64,000 nt of DNA from positions 1-64,000 of the IMG/VR virus record IMGVR_UViG_3300030329_006606; one strand, written 5' to 3'. A model generated the notes under the pieces. It made no database searches. It saw only the letters and a list, made by a program, of their open reading frames with translations, and had not been told where the DNA came from. Position 1 is the first letter of the stretch; the number at the start of each line of letters is the position of its first letter. Below, one piece after another: positions 14,180-22,244 of the stretch. The position numbers and the translations under genes are program-made. Origin of the DNA: a virus.

Positions 14180-14194
14180 AAGGATAAGCAGTCA
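14180..14194 (+). repeat. 15-bp direct repeat, copy 2, in the structured RNA
   Basis: Second perfect copy of AAGGATAAGCAGTCA, located after the GAAAGCC/GGCTTTC hairpin and just before the dNMP kinase gene. Confidence 0.85.
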
Positions 14195-14231
14195 CAATGA
14201 AGATTGTTATATTTAAGATTTAATTATTATT

Positions 14232-14870
14232 ATGAAATACATAGGACTATCAGGAGTGGCGGGTGCTGGCAAAGATTTATTCTTTTCTATGCTCTCAGAA
14301 AAAATTCAGTGTCAAAGGTTATCCTTAGCGGATGAACTTAAAGAGGATGTTAAAGACTGGTGTCTTTATAATTATGGTATTGATCCAACGTCATGCTCTA
14401 GAGAAGATAAGGATGTGCTTAGGCCATTCTTAGTTTTTCACGGTATGCAAAAGAGAAATAAATCCGATGGACGCTATTGGATAGACAGACTTCAGTTAAA
14501 AATTAAAGCCCTAGAGCAAAAGGTTAAGAACTCACCGTTTGAAGACATGTATGGTGTTATTACCGACATAAGATACGATGACTACGAATGGGATGAAGTT
14601 GGCTTTCTGAAGAACGAACTCAATGGTTGTTTGGTACACATCTTACAATACGAAGAAGAATCCGATTCGAATGAGGGATGTTTATACAGGCATCCTCGGC
14701 AACCCGCAAACGACGAGGAGGCTCGCAATGATCCCAAGTTAAAAAAGAAAGCTGATTTCAATATTGAATGGAAATTCTTGGAAAACGGTCAAATTGATAA
14801 ACTTACACCACATGTAGACGATTTTGTGGAGTGGTTAAAATCAAAAGATGAAAACGAAACCCCAAAATGA
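14232..14870 (+). CDS. Deoxynucleoside monophosphate kinase-like protein
   Basis: The 212-aa protein has the P-loop GVAGAGKD at residues 8-15, followed by LSLADELKEDVKDW, the arrangement of phage dNMP kinases of the T4 gp1 type. A TDIRYDDYEWDEV segment near residue 115 fits the Walker B region. It would phosphorylate dNMPs to dNDPs, complementing RNR and dCMP deaminase. It overlaps the sigma-factor gene by 23 bases. Confidence 0.78.
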   Translation: MKYIGLSGVAGAGKDLFFSMLSEKIQCQRLSLADELKEDVKDWCLYNYGIDPTSCSREDKDVLRPFLVFHGMQKRNKSDGRYWIDRLQLKIKALEQKVKNSPFEDMYGVITDIRYDDYEWDEVGFLKNELNGCLVHILQYEEESDSNEGCLYRHPRQPANDEEARNDPKLKKKADFNIEWKFLENGQIDKLTPHVDDFVEWLKSKDENETPK

Positions 14871-15465
14871 CGAAATATTAGTAGAAAACGTCAAAGATAA
14901 AGGCTGTAATGAAAGTTACAAAGAAATACTCCACCGTCACGAGAATTTATTTTATAAAATATGCCAAAAATACATGCCAATTGTTTTATCTAAGGGGTTA
15001 GAAAAGAATGACCTCCTAGAAGACAAGCATTTTGTAGTATTTAAATCTATTAATTCATATCTTCCTAATAAAAATACTAAATTTTCTACATGGTTAGGGA
15101 ACTGCACCAGATACCACTGTTTAAATTTCATAAACTCCAACGGTAAGTACGTTAGCACCGAGGACGAGATAATTAAAAGTAGGATTGATTCAAAAGTTAA
15201 AGAATCTTACGCCGATGAAAGAGATGGAGTAACAAACTCGGAGTATATTTTTAATATTTTATACCAACTGAAAGACAAGCGTATAGCTGAGGTGTTTCGT
15301 TTAAGATATTTTAAAGACTTTGGTGATCAAAAAAAACCAACATGGAGTAGAATTGCTAAAGAAATCAACACGAGCACCCAGACAGCTATCAATTTACACC
15401 ATCGTGGGCAGAAAATCCTAAAAACAAAATTTGTTTCCAAGGAATATATGCCAGATAAAATTTAA
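14848..15465 (+). CDS. Sigma-70 family factor
   Basis: The 205-aa protein has a region 2-like part, roughly residues 25-100, ending in KNTKFSTWLGNCTRYHCLNF, the -10 recognition and melting helix pattern. A region 4-like helix-turn-helix follows at about residues 135-195 (RIAEVFRLRYFKD, then TWSRIAKEINTSTQTAINLH). It lacks regions 1.1 and 3, like ECF and phage sigma factors. It probably redirects host RNA polymerase to phage promoters. Whether it reads the CTTGAC-N16-TAnnnT promoters here or a separate late class is not visible. Confidence 0.85.
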   Translation: MKTKPQNDEILVENVKDKGCNESYKEILHRHENLFYKICQKYMPIVLSKGLEKNDLLEDKHFVVFKSINSYLPNKNTKFSTWLGNCTRYHCLNFINSNGKYVSTEDEIIKSRIDSKVKESYADERDGVTNSEYIFNILYQLKDKRIAEVFRLRYFKDFGDQKKPTWSRIAKEINTSTQTAINLHHRGQKILKTKFVSKEYMPDKI

Positions 15466-15468
15466 TGC

Positions 15469-15496
15469 TTGACTTAACTGAAAGGAATGTTATATT
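15469..15496 (+). promoter_or_regulatory. Leaderless promoter for 15504 gene
   Basis: CTTGACT (TTGACT 15469-15474), 16-bp spacer, TATATT (15491-15496), seven bases before ATG 15504. The promoter starts right after the sigma-factor stop. Confidence 0.75.
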
Positions 15497-15503
15497 CGTA
15501 GGC

Positions 15504-15794
15504 ATGAGTGATAATCAAAAACAACAAACCGACTGGCAGAAAAGGGAGATTGGCGCGCTCTGGAAAAGAGAGAGCCCCAATCAGAAATATTTTTCTGGCC
15601 ATGTAACAGACCCCGATGGGAATCGTACCAAGGTGTTAATCTTCACCAACAAATCTAAGCAAAAAGATAACCAACCCGACTTTCGGGTATACAAGGCGGA
15701 TGATCAACCGCAACAATCAAGAGAATCTGCCACTGCGGCTGTAGCCTCAGAGGAGGTCGTCGATGATACCCAAATGGTAGACGACGTTCTTTAG
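15504..15794 (+). CDS. Small DUF736-like protein (96 aa)
   Basis: From ATG 15504 the protein reads MSDNQKQQTDWQKREIGALW, then YFSGHVTDPDGNRTKVLIFTN and PDFRVYKAD. This small beta domain (IGxxWKR...YxSG...PDxRVY) is shared with DUF736-type proteins common on phages and plasmids. The tail is acidic. A longer frame from 15465 would translate the promoter and is rejected. Confidence 0.72.
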   Translation: MSDNQKQQTDWQKREIGALWKRESPNQKYFSGHVTDPDGNRTKVLIFTNKSKQKDNQPDFRVYKADDQPQQSRESATAAVASEEVVDDTQMVDDVL

Positions 15795-15797
15795 ATT

Positions 15798-16877
15798 ATG
15801 GGCTATGCTACAAATGTACCGATAAATCCTACTTCCTTCGGACAAGTTAGTATATCCATTCTAAGAGAACTATATAACAGGTCTTCAGAGCCGAGCCTCT
15901 TCCCGCTTGGCTCTGTTGACCTTAGTCCTTTTAGGGAGGATAAAGGGTTTACTGAATGGTTAAATGAATGTAAAGGTAAATCATACCTTCATTCTAGAAC
16001 TAACCCGTGCTTTAAGTTGTGGCACCTAAGTGGCGCGCTTGAATCCCCTAGTAAGGATCAAGCCTTAATGACTTTCTATGAGTGCAACCAGCCAACTAAA
16101 CCAGAAATCAACGCAGCACTCAACAACAACTTAATACTAACAAGCAAACACAGCCAAGCCATCTTTGAGTCAGTCGGCGTAAAATCAAACCTAGTACCAC
16201 TAGCTTTTGATGACTTTAGTTTTCATGAAACGAAAAGTAAATACTACGAAGACGATAGAATAGTTTTTAATCTCGCCGGTAAATTCGAGAAACGAAAAAA
16301 CCACGAGAAAATAATTAAAACGTGGGCAAAAAAATTTGGAAACAATAAAAAATACTATCTTCAATGTGCGTTATGGAATCACTTTTTTTCAGAAGAAGAT
16401 AATAAAGCTAATTTTAGAGGGTGCTTAAATGGAAAAAGCTATTTCAACGTACAATTCCTCGCTTACATGCCTGATAACGCTTCCTATAACGACTACCTAA
16501 ACTCCTCTGACATTATACTCTCTATGTCAGGCGGCGAAGGCTGGGGTTTGCCTGAATTTACATCCTTATGCCTAGGAAAGCATGCTGTAGTATTGAATGC
16601 TCACGCGTATAAAGAGTGGGCAACAAACGAAAACTCCGTCCTTGTCGAACCTAGCGGTGAATACGAAGCGTATGATAACCTTTTCTTTAAGAAAGGGGAC
16701 AACTTTAACCAAGGCTCGTTCCAAGACTTTAACGAAGATGATTTTATCTCAGCCTGTGAGGAGGCTATAAAAAGAGTTGAATCTAACAAAGTCAATATCA
16801 AGGGCACCGAATTAAAAGAACAATTTAATTATAAAAATACAGTTGATAAAATTGAATTAGTTCTAGATAATATGTAA
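15798..16877 (+). CDS. Glycosyltransferase family 4-like (GT-B)
   Basis: The 359-aa protein has the GT-B C-terminal signature: VFNLAGKFEKRKNHEKIIKT (start of the second Rossmann domain, near residue 155), SGGEGWGLPEFTSLCLGKHA near residue 245, and the EW site that binds the nucleotide sugar. Sugar and acceptor are unknown. It is followed by an ATG sharing the last base of its stop, then by an FmdB-like protein and a second glycosyltransferase. Confidence 0.82.
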   Translation: MGYATNVPINPTSFGQVSISILRELYNRSSEPSLFPLGSVDLSPFREDKGFTEWLNECKGKSYLHSRTNPCFKLWHLSGALESPSKDQALMTFYECNQPTKPEINAALNNNLILTSKHSQAIFESVGVKSNLVPLAFDDFSFHETKSKYYEDDRIVFNLAGKFEKRKNHEKIIKTWAKKFGNNKKYYLQCALWNHFFSEEDNKANFRGCLNGKSYFNVQFLAYMPDNASYNDYLNSSDIILSMSGGEGWGLPEFTSLCLGKHAVVLNAHAYKEWATNENSVLVEPSGEYEAYDNLFFKKGDNFNQGSFQDFNEDDFISACEEAIKRVESNKVNIKGTELKEQFNYKNTVDKIELVLDNM

Positions 16878-17218
16878 TGCCATTTTACGAATACAGACAT
16901 CCGGAGACAGGTGAAACCGTAGAAGTATTACAAAGTATGAAACAAGATCATACATTTGTTGACCCTGAAGGTGTCGAATGGCAACGAGTATTCCATGCTC
17001 CAAACGCATCCATCGACACGGAAATGGACCCATTCTCGCAATCCGACTGGGACAAGAGAACAAAAAAACCCGGCATGACCTACGGTGACATGATGGACTT
17101 ATCAAAAGAGATGAGTATTAAGAGGGAAAAATCCGCTGGCCTTGACCCAATCAAACAGAAAGCGGTTAAAAAATATGAAAAGAAATGTAGAAAACCTCAC
17201 CCCAACAAAAGCAAATGA
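16877..17218 (+). CDS. FmdB-like protein lacking its zinc cysteines (113 aa)
   Basis: MPFYEYRHPETGETVEVLQS and VEWQRVFHAPNASID reproduce the frame of FmdB family zinc ribbons (MPxYEYxCxxCG...QS...RV). The cysteine positions are taken by His, Glu and other residues, so the ribbon cannot bind zinc in the usual way. The tail is basic and helical. It sits between two glycosyltransferases, overlapping the second by ATGA. The function is unknown. Confidence 0.7.
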   Translation: MPFYEYRHPETGETVEVLQSMKQDHTFVDPEGVEWQRVFHAPNASIDTEMDPFSQSDWDKRTKKPGMTYGDMMDLSKEMSIKREKSAGLDPIKQKAVKKYEKKCRKPHPNKSK

Positions 17219-18504
17219 AATTTTCCGTATTCACAATATCTCACGACCTGAAACATTTAGATAGACCACTAAACAGTCTCCTATCTCAAACGTATAAAGA
17301 TTTTGAATGGGTCATATTACTTAACGGCGACGCTGTAGATGAGTCCGAAGATCTTAAAAAAAGACTAGGTCACAAATCTAAAGAGTTTGGTTTAGATTTT
17401 AAAGTTCATGTTTACCCCAAGCAATCAAACATGAATATCGGCGCCCTTAAAAAAGCTTGCTGCACTCTGTCGAGTGGAGAGGTTCTTGTCGAATTAGACC
17501 ACGATGATGCCCTAAGAGAAGATTGCCTCTACAAACTCGCCGCAGCTTTTCAAAACGAGAAGATAGATTTTGTATACAGTGACGATTACTACGTAGACAT
17601 AAGAGGAGGAAAAGAAGATTTTACGAGACCATTTAACGAAGAGTACGGTTGGCGCAACGCTGTAGACTCCCACGGTCGCCAATATTGTTCTGGGTTTGAT
17701 CCATCACCATTATCATTTTCCTTCATATGGTACGCACCCGACCACGTAAGGTCTTGGAGAAAATCTTTTTACCACAAGATAGGAGGGCACAACATAGAGT
17801 TAGATGTCTGTGATGATTATGAATTATGCGCTCGAACTTATATAGAAGGTGAGTGCCTAAGAATACCTGAACCATTATACTTTTACCACCTACACGAAGA
17901 ACAAACTTTCCGCAACGAAAAGAATGAAAGAATACAGCAGCTTACACAACAGCTTCACGATAAATTCATCTATAAAATCGTAGAAAAATGGTGCGACGAA
18001 AACAAGTTATTAAAAGTAGATTTATGCAGTTGTGACAATAAACCAGAGGGATACATAGGCGTAGATAAACGCTCGCTAAATAAAGATGACATCCTTTTTG
18101 ATTTAGATAAAAAAGATTGGCCATTCAAAGATGGCTCCGTTGGACTATTCAGAGCCCAAGACGCAGTAGAACACCTAAAAAACCCAATAAACACCATGTC
18201 AGAAATGTACAGATGCCTCACTGACTTCGGCTGGAGCATGATAGAAGTTCCATCCACCGATGGCCGCGGCGCATTTCAAGACCCAACTCATGTTAGTTTT
18301 TGGAACAGTAACAGTTTCTGGTATTATACCAAAGGACACATGGCGAACTTTATTGGATCACCAGTAGCCTTTAAAGATTACAGGTTACTTAACTATTACC
18401 CATCAGAATGGCATGAAACTCACGATATACCCTACACTAAGGCTCACCTCGTAAAATTACCTTGGGACCAAAATATAATTCCACCCGGCGGTCGCCAAAT
18501 TTAA
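17215..18504 (+). CDS. GT2 glycosyltransferase fused to a methyltransferase-like domain
   Basis: Residues 1 to about 220 are a GT-A family 2 domain: FSVFTISHDLKHLDRPLNSL, then LVELDHDDAL with the DxD-type acids, YSDDYYVD, and a late DVCDDYELCAR. Residues from about 255 onward read KVDLCSCDNKPEGYIGVDKR, ILFDLDKKDWPFKDGSVGLF and AVEHLKNP, a methyltransferase-11-like pattern with the D after beta strand 1. The enzyme may add and cap a sugar with a methyl group. The domain order is clear; the substrates are not. Confidence 0.8.
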   Translation: MKFSVFTISHDLKHLDRPLNSLLSQTYKDFEWVILLNGDAVDESEDLKKRLGHKSKEFGLDFKVHVYPKQSNMNIGALKKACCTLSSGEVLVELDHDDALREDCLYKLAAAFQNEKIDFVYSDDYYVDIRGGKEDFTRPFNEEYGWRNAVDSHGRQYCSGFDPSPLSFSFIWYAPDHVRSWRKSFYHKIGGHNIELDVCDDYELCARTYIEGECLRIPEPLYFYHLHEEQTFRNEKNERIQQLTQQLHDKFIYKIVEKWCDENKLLKVDLCSCDNKPEGYIGVDKRSLNKDDILFDLDKKDWPFKDGSVGLFRAQDAVEHLKNPINTMSEMYRCLTDFGWSMIEVPSTDGRGAFQDPTHVSFWNSNSFWYYTKGHMANFIGSPVAFKDYRLLNYYPSEWHETHDIPYTKAHLVKLPWDQNIIPPGGRQI

Positions 18505-18513
18505 TTTTTTTTC

Positions 18514-18541
18514 TTTCATTTTTGTAAAGTGCTGGTATTAT
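18514..18541 (+). promoter_or_regulatory. Possible promoter for the RNR operon
   Basis: TTTCAT (18514-18519), 16-bp spacer and TATTAT (18536-18541). The predicted start near 18548 gives a 24-base leader with CAAGAG before ATG 18572, unlike the leaderless genes. Confidence 0.45.
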
Positions 18542-18571
18542 ATATCTACCACACCGAAAGGTTTCAAGAGT

Positions 18572-21040
18572 ATGAGTCTGGAAGTATTGCATGTAAAAAA
18601 AAGAAACGGTAGAATCCAAGAACTAGATATTAATAAAGTTAACCTTTGCGCCCAGCGAGCCTGTGAAGATATTACTGATGTCTCAGCAAGCGAAGTAATC
18701 ATTGACGCCAACGTACAACTTTATGATAAAATTCCAACGAAGGAAATTGATAAAGCTCTCATCATGTCAGCGAGAGCTAAGATAGAAAAGGAACCAAACT
18801 ATTCTTATGTTGCAGCTAAACTTCTTTTAGGAAATGTACACAAAGAAGTGTTCGGGGTAAGCGTTGATAAAGATGCTTTCGATCACCAATACAGACTCTC
18901 TTTTGTAAGAAATATCAAACTACTAGTTAAAGAAGGTGTCCTTAACGAACAACTATTAGATTTTGATTTAAAAATGCTATCAGAAAATCTGTCTCTCGAC
19001 CGCGATTTTAAATTTAAATACCTAGGACTTCAGATCCTCTATGATCGTTACTTTCATAAACTAAACAATAGGAGACTAGAGTCTCCGCAATCTTTCTGGA
19101 TGCGCGTCGCCATGGGGTTATCCATAAACGAAAAAAATAAAAATGAAAAAGCGATTGAATTTTACAATGCACTATCCCAGTTTCATTTATGTTGCTCTAC
19201 GCCCACCCTTTTTAATAGCGGCAGCACCCATAGCCAGCTTAGTTCTTGTTATCTCAACACTTTTGATGACAGCATCGATGGCATATTTGAGGGTGCTTGG
19301 CAAGAAGCTCGAAAATCTAAATACGCTGGAGGACTAGGCTTCGATGTTACAAATTTTCGCTCATCTGGAGCCTACATAAAAGGCACTAACGGAAACTCTA
19401 GCGGCTTAGTACCTTGGCTTAAAATCTACAACGATCTACTCGTCGCCGTAAACCAAGGGGGCAAACGTCCCGGAGCGGGATGCGCATACCTAGAGCCTTG
19501 GCATCTAGATATAGAAGAATTCTTAGATCTGAAAAAAAATACCGGCGAGGAAAGGCGTAGATGCCACGACATAAACACAGCCAACTGGATTCCTGATTTA
19601 TTCTTTCGCTACGTAAAGAACGACGCGGATTGGTATCTTTTTTCTCCATCGGATGTTGACCTCCACAGCGTGTGGGGCGAAGAGTTTGATAAAAAATATA
19701 AAAAATATACGAAGCTAGCTAAAGACGGAAAAATCAAAAACTACAAGGTTGTAAAAGCCAAAACCTTATGGAAAAAGATGTTACGCGTTCTATTTGAAAC
19801 AGGTCACCCATGGATCACCTTCAAGGATAATGCTAACTTCCGATACTCAAATCAACATGAAGGGATAATTAATAGCTCTAACTTATGCACGGAGATTTTT
19901 CTGCACACGAAACCCTCTCAATACAAAAACGGAGAAAAAACCGAAATCGGAGAGACGGCTGTGTGCAACCTTAGCTCCGTTAACCTAAAGGAGCACCTAA
20001 AAGATAACGGTAAGATAGATTTCAAGCTCCTATCTAAAACTATATCCACCCAAATGAGGATGCTAGACAATGTTATCGATTTAAATTTTTACCCCACAAA
20101 AGAAGCTGAAAAATCAAACCTAAAACATCGCCCCGTTGGGGCAGGAACTATGGGTTGGGCAGACGTTTTTCATTCTTATAAAATCAACTTCTCCTCAGAC
20201 GAAGCTGTTAGGATGTCTGACGAGTTATACGAATTTATTTCGTTTCATTGTATCTCTAACTCAAATAAAATAGCCAAAGAAAAAGGTGCGTACAGCACGT
20301 TCGAAGGCTCCCTCTGGAGCCAAGGTATACTCCCAAAAGATACCTACAAAAATCTAATGAATTATATGGGCGAAAAACCAATCAACCACAAACTTAAAAA
20401 GTACTGCCCAGATGTAGATTGGAATTTCCTAAAACAAAGAGTTAAAGAACATGGGATGAGGAACAGCAACACTATGGCAGTGGCCCCCACAGCGACGATT
20501 AGTTACATACAAGGCTGCTCACCATCCGTAGAGCCAGACTTCTCGACGATTTTCGTATACGAGAATAGCTCCGGTAACCTTTTGATCACAAACGAGTGGT
20601 TTGTAAAAGAGTGTAAAGATCTCAACATTTGGGACAATAACTTTATTGAAACATTAAAATCCGTTGACGGAGACGTTAAAAGATTAAATGGCGAACTACC
20701 ACCAGAAATCAAAGAAAGATACAAAACCGCATTTGACCACGACCAATTTATTTTAATCGATTGTGCTGCCGTAAGACAGAAGTGGATTGATATGGGACAA
20801 AGTTTAAACTTGTTTAACAATAAAAGTTCGCTAAAATACTTGAATGATGTATACATGCATGCAAGAGGTCGCGGGCTAAAGAGTACATATTACCTAAGGA
20901 ATAAGAGTGCGAGCCAGATTGAGAAATCAACTCAAAAAAGTAGTGACAACAGTGATAGTGACACAGGTGGTGCTAATGATAATACTGTTGATCCTAAAGC
21001 TTGTTCAATCCTAGACCCAACATGTGAGAGTTGCCAATGA
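18572..21040 (+). CDS. nrdA: Class I ribonucleoside-diphosphate reductase large subunit
   Basis: The 822-aa length is normal for NrdA. An ATP-cone starts the protein (VKKRNGRIQELDINKVNLCA). The first active-site Cys is in QLSSCYL, with NLCTEI and VCNLSSVNL around the Glu/Cys/Asn catalytic loop. RGRGLKSTYYLRN carries the Tyr-Tyr radical pair and the C-terminal CESCQ holds the shuttle cysteines. It reduces NDPs to dNDPs. It is coupled by ATGA to a 65-aa gene and then to NrdB. The ATP-cone implies allosteric control of overall activity. Confidence 0.95.
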   Translation: MSLEVLHVKKRNGRIQELDINKVNLCAQRACEDITDVSASEVIIDANVQLYDKIPTKEIDKALIMSARAKIEKEPNYSYVAAKLLLGNVHKEVFGVSVDKDAFDHQYRLSFVRNIKLLVKEGVLNEQLLDFDLKMLSENLSLDRDFKFKYLGLQILYDRYFHKLNNRRLESPQSFWMRVAMGLSINEKNKNEKAIEFYNALSQFHLCCSTPTLFNSGSTHSQLSSCYLNTFDDSIDGIFEGAWQEARKSKYAGGLGFDVTNFRSSGAYIKGTNGNSSGLVPWLKIYNDLLVAVNQGGKRPGAGCAYLEPWHLDIEEFLDLKKNTGEERRRCHDINTANWIPDLFFRYVKNDADWYLFSPSDVDLHSVWGEEFDKKYKKYTKLAKDGKIKNYKVVKAKTLWKKMLRVLFETGHPWITFKDNANFRYSNQHEGIINSSNLCTEIFLHTKPSQYKNGEKTEIGETAVCNLSSVNLKEHLKDNGKIDFKLLSKTISTQMRMLDNVIDLNFYPTKEAEKSNLKHRPVGAGTMGWADVFHSYKINFSSDEAVRMSDELYEFISFHCISNSNKIAKEKGAYSTFEGSLWSQGILPKDTYKNLMNYMGEKPINHKLKKYCPDVDWNFLKQRVKEHGMRNSNTMAVAPTATISYIQGCSPSVEPDFSTIFVYENSSGNLLITNEWFVKECKDLNIWDNNFIETLKSVDGDVKRLNGELPPEIKERYKTAFDHDQFILIDCAAVRQKWIDMGQSLNLFNNKSSLKYLNDVYMHARGRGLKSTYYLRNKSASQIEKSTQKSSDNSDSDTGGANDNTVDPKACSILDPTCESCQ

Positions 21041-21234
21041 ACCTTGACGATCAACTAGAAGCAGTCGCGGACGAAGCGAAAAAAAATGGCCAAAATAATT
21101 TGGCTATAGTTTTATACTGTTACCTTGGGGCAAAAAAAGCTGGCGTAGATGAGCACTTCGCAAACTATTGTAAGGATTGGGCTACACACGCCGCCGAAGA
21201 ATTAAAAAAGATTGAAAACAGGAGGAATAATTAA
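21037..21234 (+). CDS. Small helical protein between nrdA and nrdB (65 aa)
   Basis: From the ATG at 21037 (ATGA with the nrdA stop) it reads MNLDDQLEAVADEAKKNGQN and continues as an all-helical acidic protein. Its stop shares a base with the nrdB ATG. The double coupling suggests a role with RNR, such as an accessory or assembly factor, but nothing in the sequence proves it. Confidence 0.72.
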   Translation: MNLDDQLEAVADEAKKNGQNNLAIVLYCYLGAKKAGVDEHFANYCKDWATHAAEELKKIENRRNN

Positions 21235-22244
21235 TGAGTAAAAGCGGTTTATTGTTGGGCGAAGAATGCGCGGGAGTCAATCAGATCCTCCCTCACAAAC
21301 ACCAATTTGCTTGGGACCTTTTCCTAAAGGGTGTAGCGAACAATTGGTCACCAGCGGAAATAAATATGTCAATTGATGTTGATCAATGGAAAAGCGACGA
21401 GCTTACTGAAGATGAAAAGCTTTTAGTTAAAAGATGTCTAGGATTCTTCGCTGGAAGCGAATCATTAGTTGGCAACAATCTGTTACTTAATGTAGCTAAA
21501 TGGGTAACAGACGCTGAATGTAGGCAATATATACTTCGTCAGGCTTATGAAGAATCCTTGCACAACTGGACCGTAGTCACATGCTGCGATACTTACGCTT
21601 TAAAAGTATCTGAGGTTTATGAGGCCTATCTTAATATCCCTTCTATAAAACAAAAAGACGACTTTCTAATGGAGATCACAACTGATACCAATAGAGCAGA
21701 CTTCTCTACAAAAAACGTCGAAGGTAAAAGAGAGTTCTTAAGAAATTTAATTACATACTATATAGTTTGCGAAGGCACGTTCTTTTTTAGCGGGTTTGCA
21801 ATGCTACTAGCCTTAGGTAGACAAAACAAACTGCCCGGCTTATCCGACCAAATTCGCTACACTCTACGAGATGAGAGCTTGCATATAGAATTTGGAACTT
21901 ACTTAATCAATACAATTAAGGAACAATACCCTTCGGTGTGGACGAAGAAATTCGAGCAGGAAACCATTGAGCACATTAAAACAGCCGTAGATCTTGAAAT
22001 ACGGTACGCTCATGACGTACTCCCAAGGGGTATCTTGGGCTTGAATGCTGATATGTTCGTTGATTACATGCAGTATATCGGCAATCGAAGGCTTGAAGGA
22101 ATTGGCATTGACTTCCGTTTCGATAGCGACCAGAATCCATTCCCTTGGTTATCTGAGGTTGTCGATACGGGAGCAATGACCAATTTTTTTGAAAGAAAAG
22201 TTAAAGACTACCAAAATTCAGGAGTGTTAGAGGACGACTTCTAA
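21234..22244 (+). CDS. nrdB: RNR small subunit, tyrosine-less (class Ic-like)
   Basis: The 336-aa protein has the six R2 metal ligands as Glu76 (FFAGSESLV), Glu107 and His110 (EESLHNW), Glu180 (CEGTFFFSGF), Glu214 and His217 (RDESLH). The spacings of 31 and 34 residues equal those of E. coli D84-E115 and E204-E238. Two features differ from class Ia. The first ligand is Glu rather than Asp. The radical Tyr (four residues after the first His) is Val114. Both are marks of class Ic R2, which uses a Mn/Fe cofactor in place of a tyrosyl radical. It pairs with the nrdA product. Confidence 0.93.
   Translation: MSKSGLLLGEECAGVNQILPHKHQFAWDLFLKGVANNWSPAEINMSIDVDQWKSDELTEDEKLLVKRCLGFFAGSESLVGNNLLLNVAKWVTDAECRQYILRQAYEESLHNWTVVTCCDTYALKVSEVYEAYLNIPSIKQKDDFLMEITTDTNRADFSTKNVEGKREFLRNLITYYIVCEGTFFFSGFAMLLALGRQNKLPGLSDQIRYTLRDESLHIEFGTYLINTIKEQYPSVWTKKFEQETIEHIKTAVDLEIRYAHDVLPRGILGLNADMFVDYMQYIGNRRLEGIGIDFRFDSDQNPFPWLSEVVDTGAMTNFFERKVKDYQNSGVLEDDF

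Larger units (their letters stand above)
13786..14215 (+). ncRNA. Unidentified structured RNA, about 430 nt
   Basis: This is the longest gene-free stretch in the window and it has its own promoter. Several strong hairpins are visible. TACGAGG/CCTCGTA spans 13813-13831 and TAGAC/GTCTA spans 13877-13893. TAAGTA-GAAA-TACTTA, with a GNRA tetraloop, lies at 13931-13946, and TCCTC-CCAA-GAGGA at 13961-13974. GAAAGCC/GGCTTTC is at 14141-14159. Long-range pairs are also possible, for example CTTAAC (14031) with GTTAAG (14089), and GTCCCAC near 14001 with GTGGAC near 14118. A 15-base motif occurs twice. It lacks the RNase P core, tmRNA ends and a tRNA fold. I cannot assign it to a family. Confidence 0.62.

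Noticed and set aside
13786-14215. RNase P RNA, group I intron or second tmRNA
   Set aside because: No RNase P P4 core, no intact flanking exon or intron P7 core that I can recognise, and no tRNA-like ends.
15465-15503. 13-residue extension of the 96-aa protein
   Set aside because: It covers TTGACT and TATATT of a promoter; the ATG at 15504 fits leaderless geometry.
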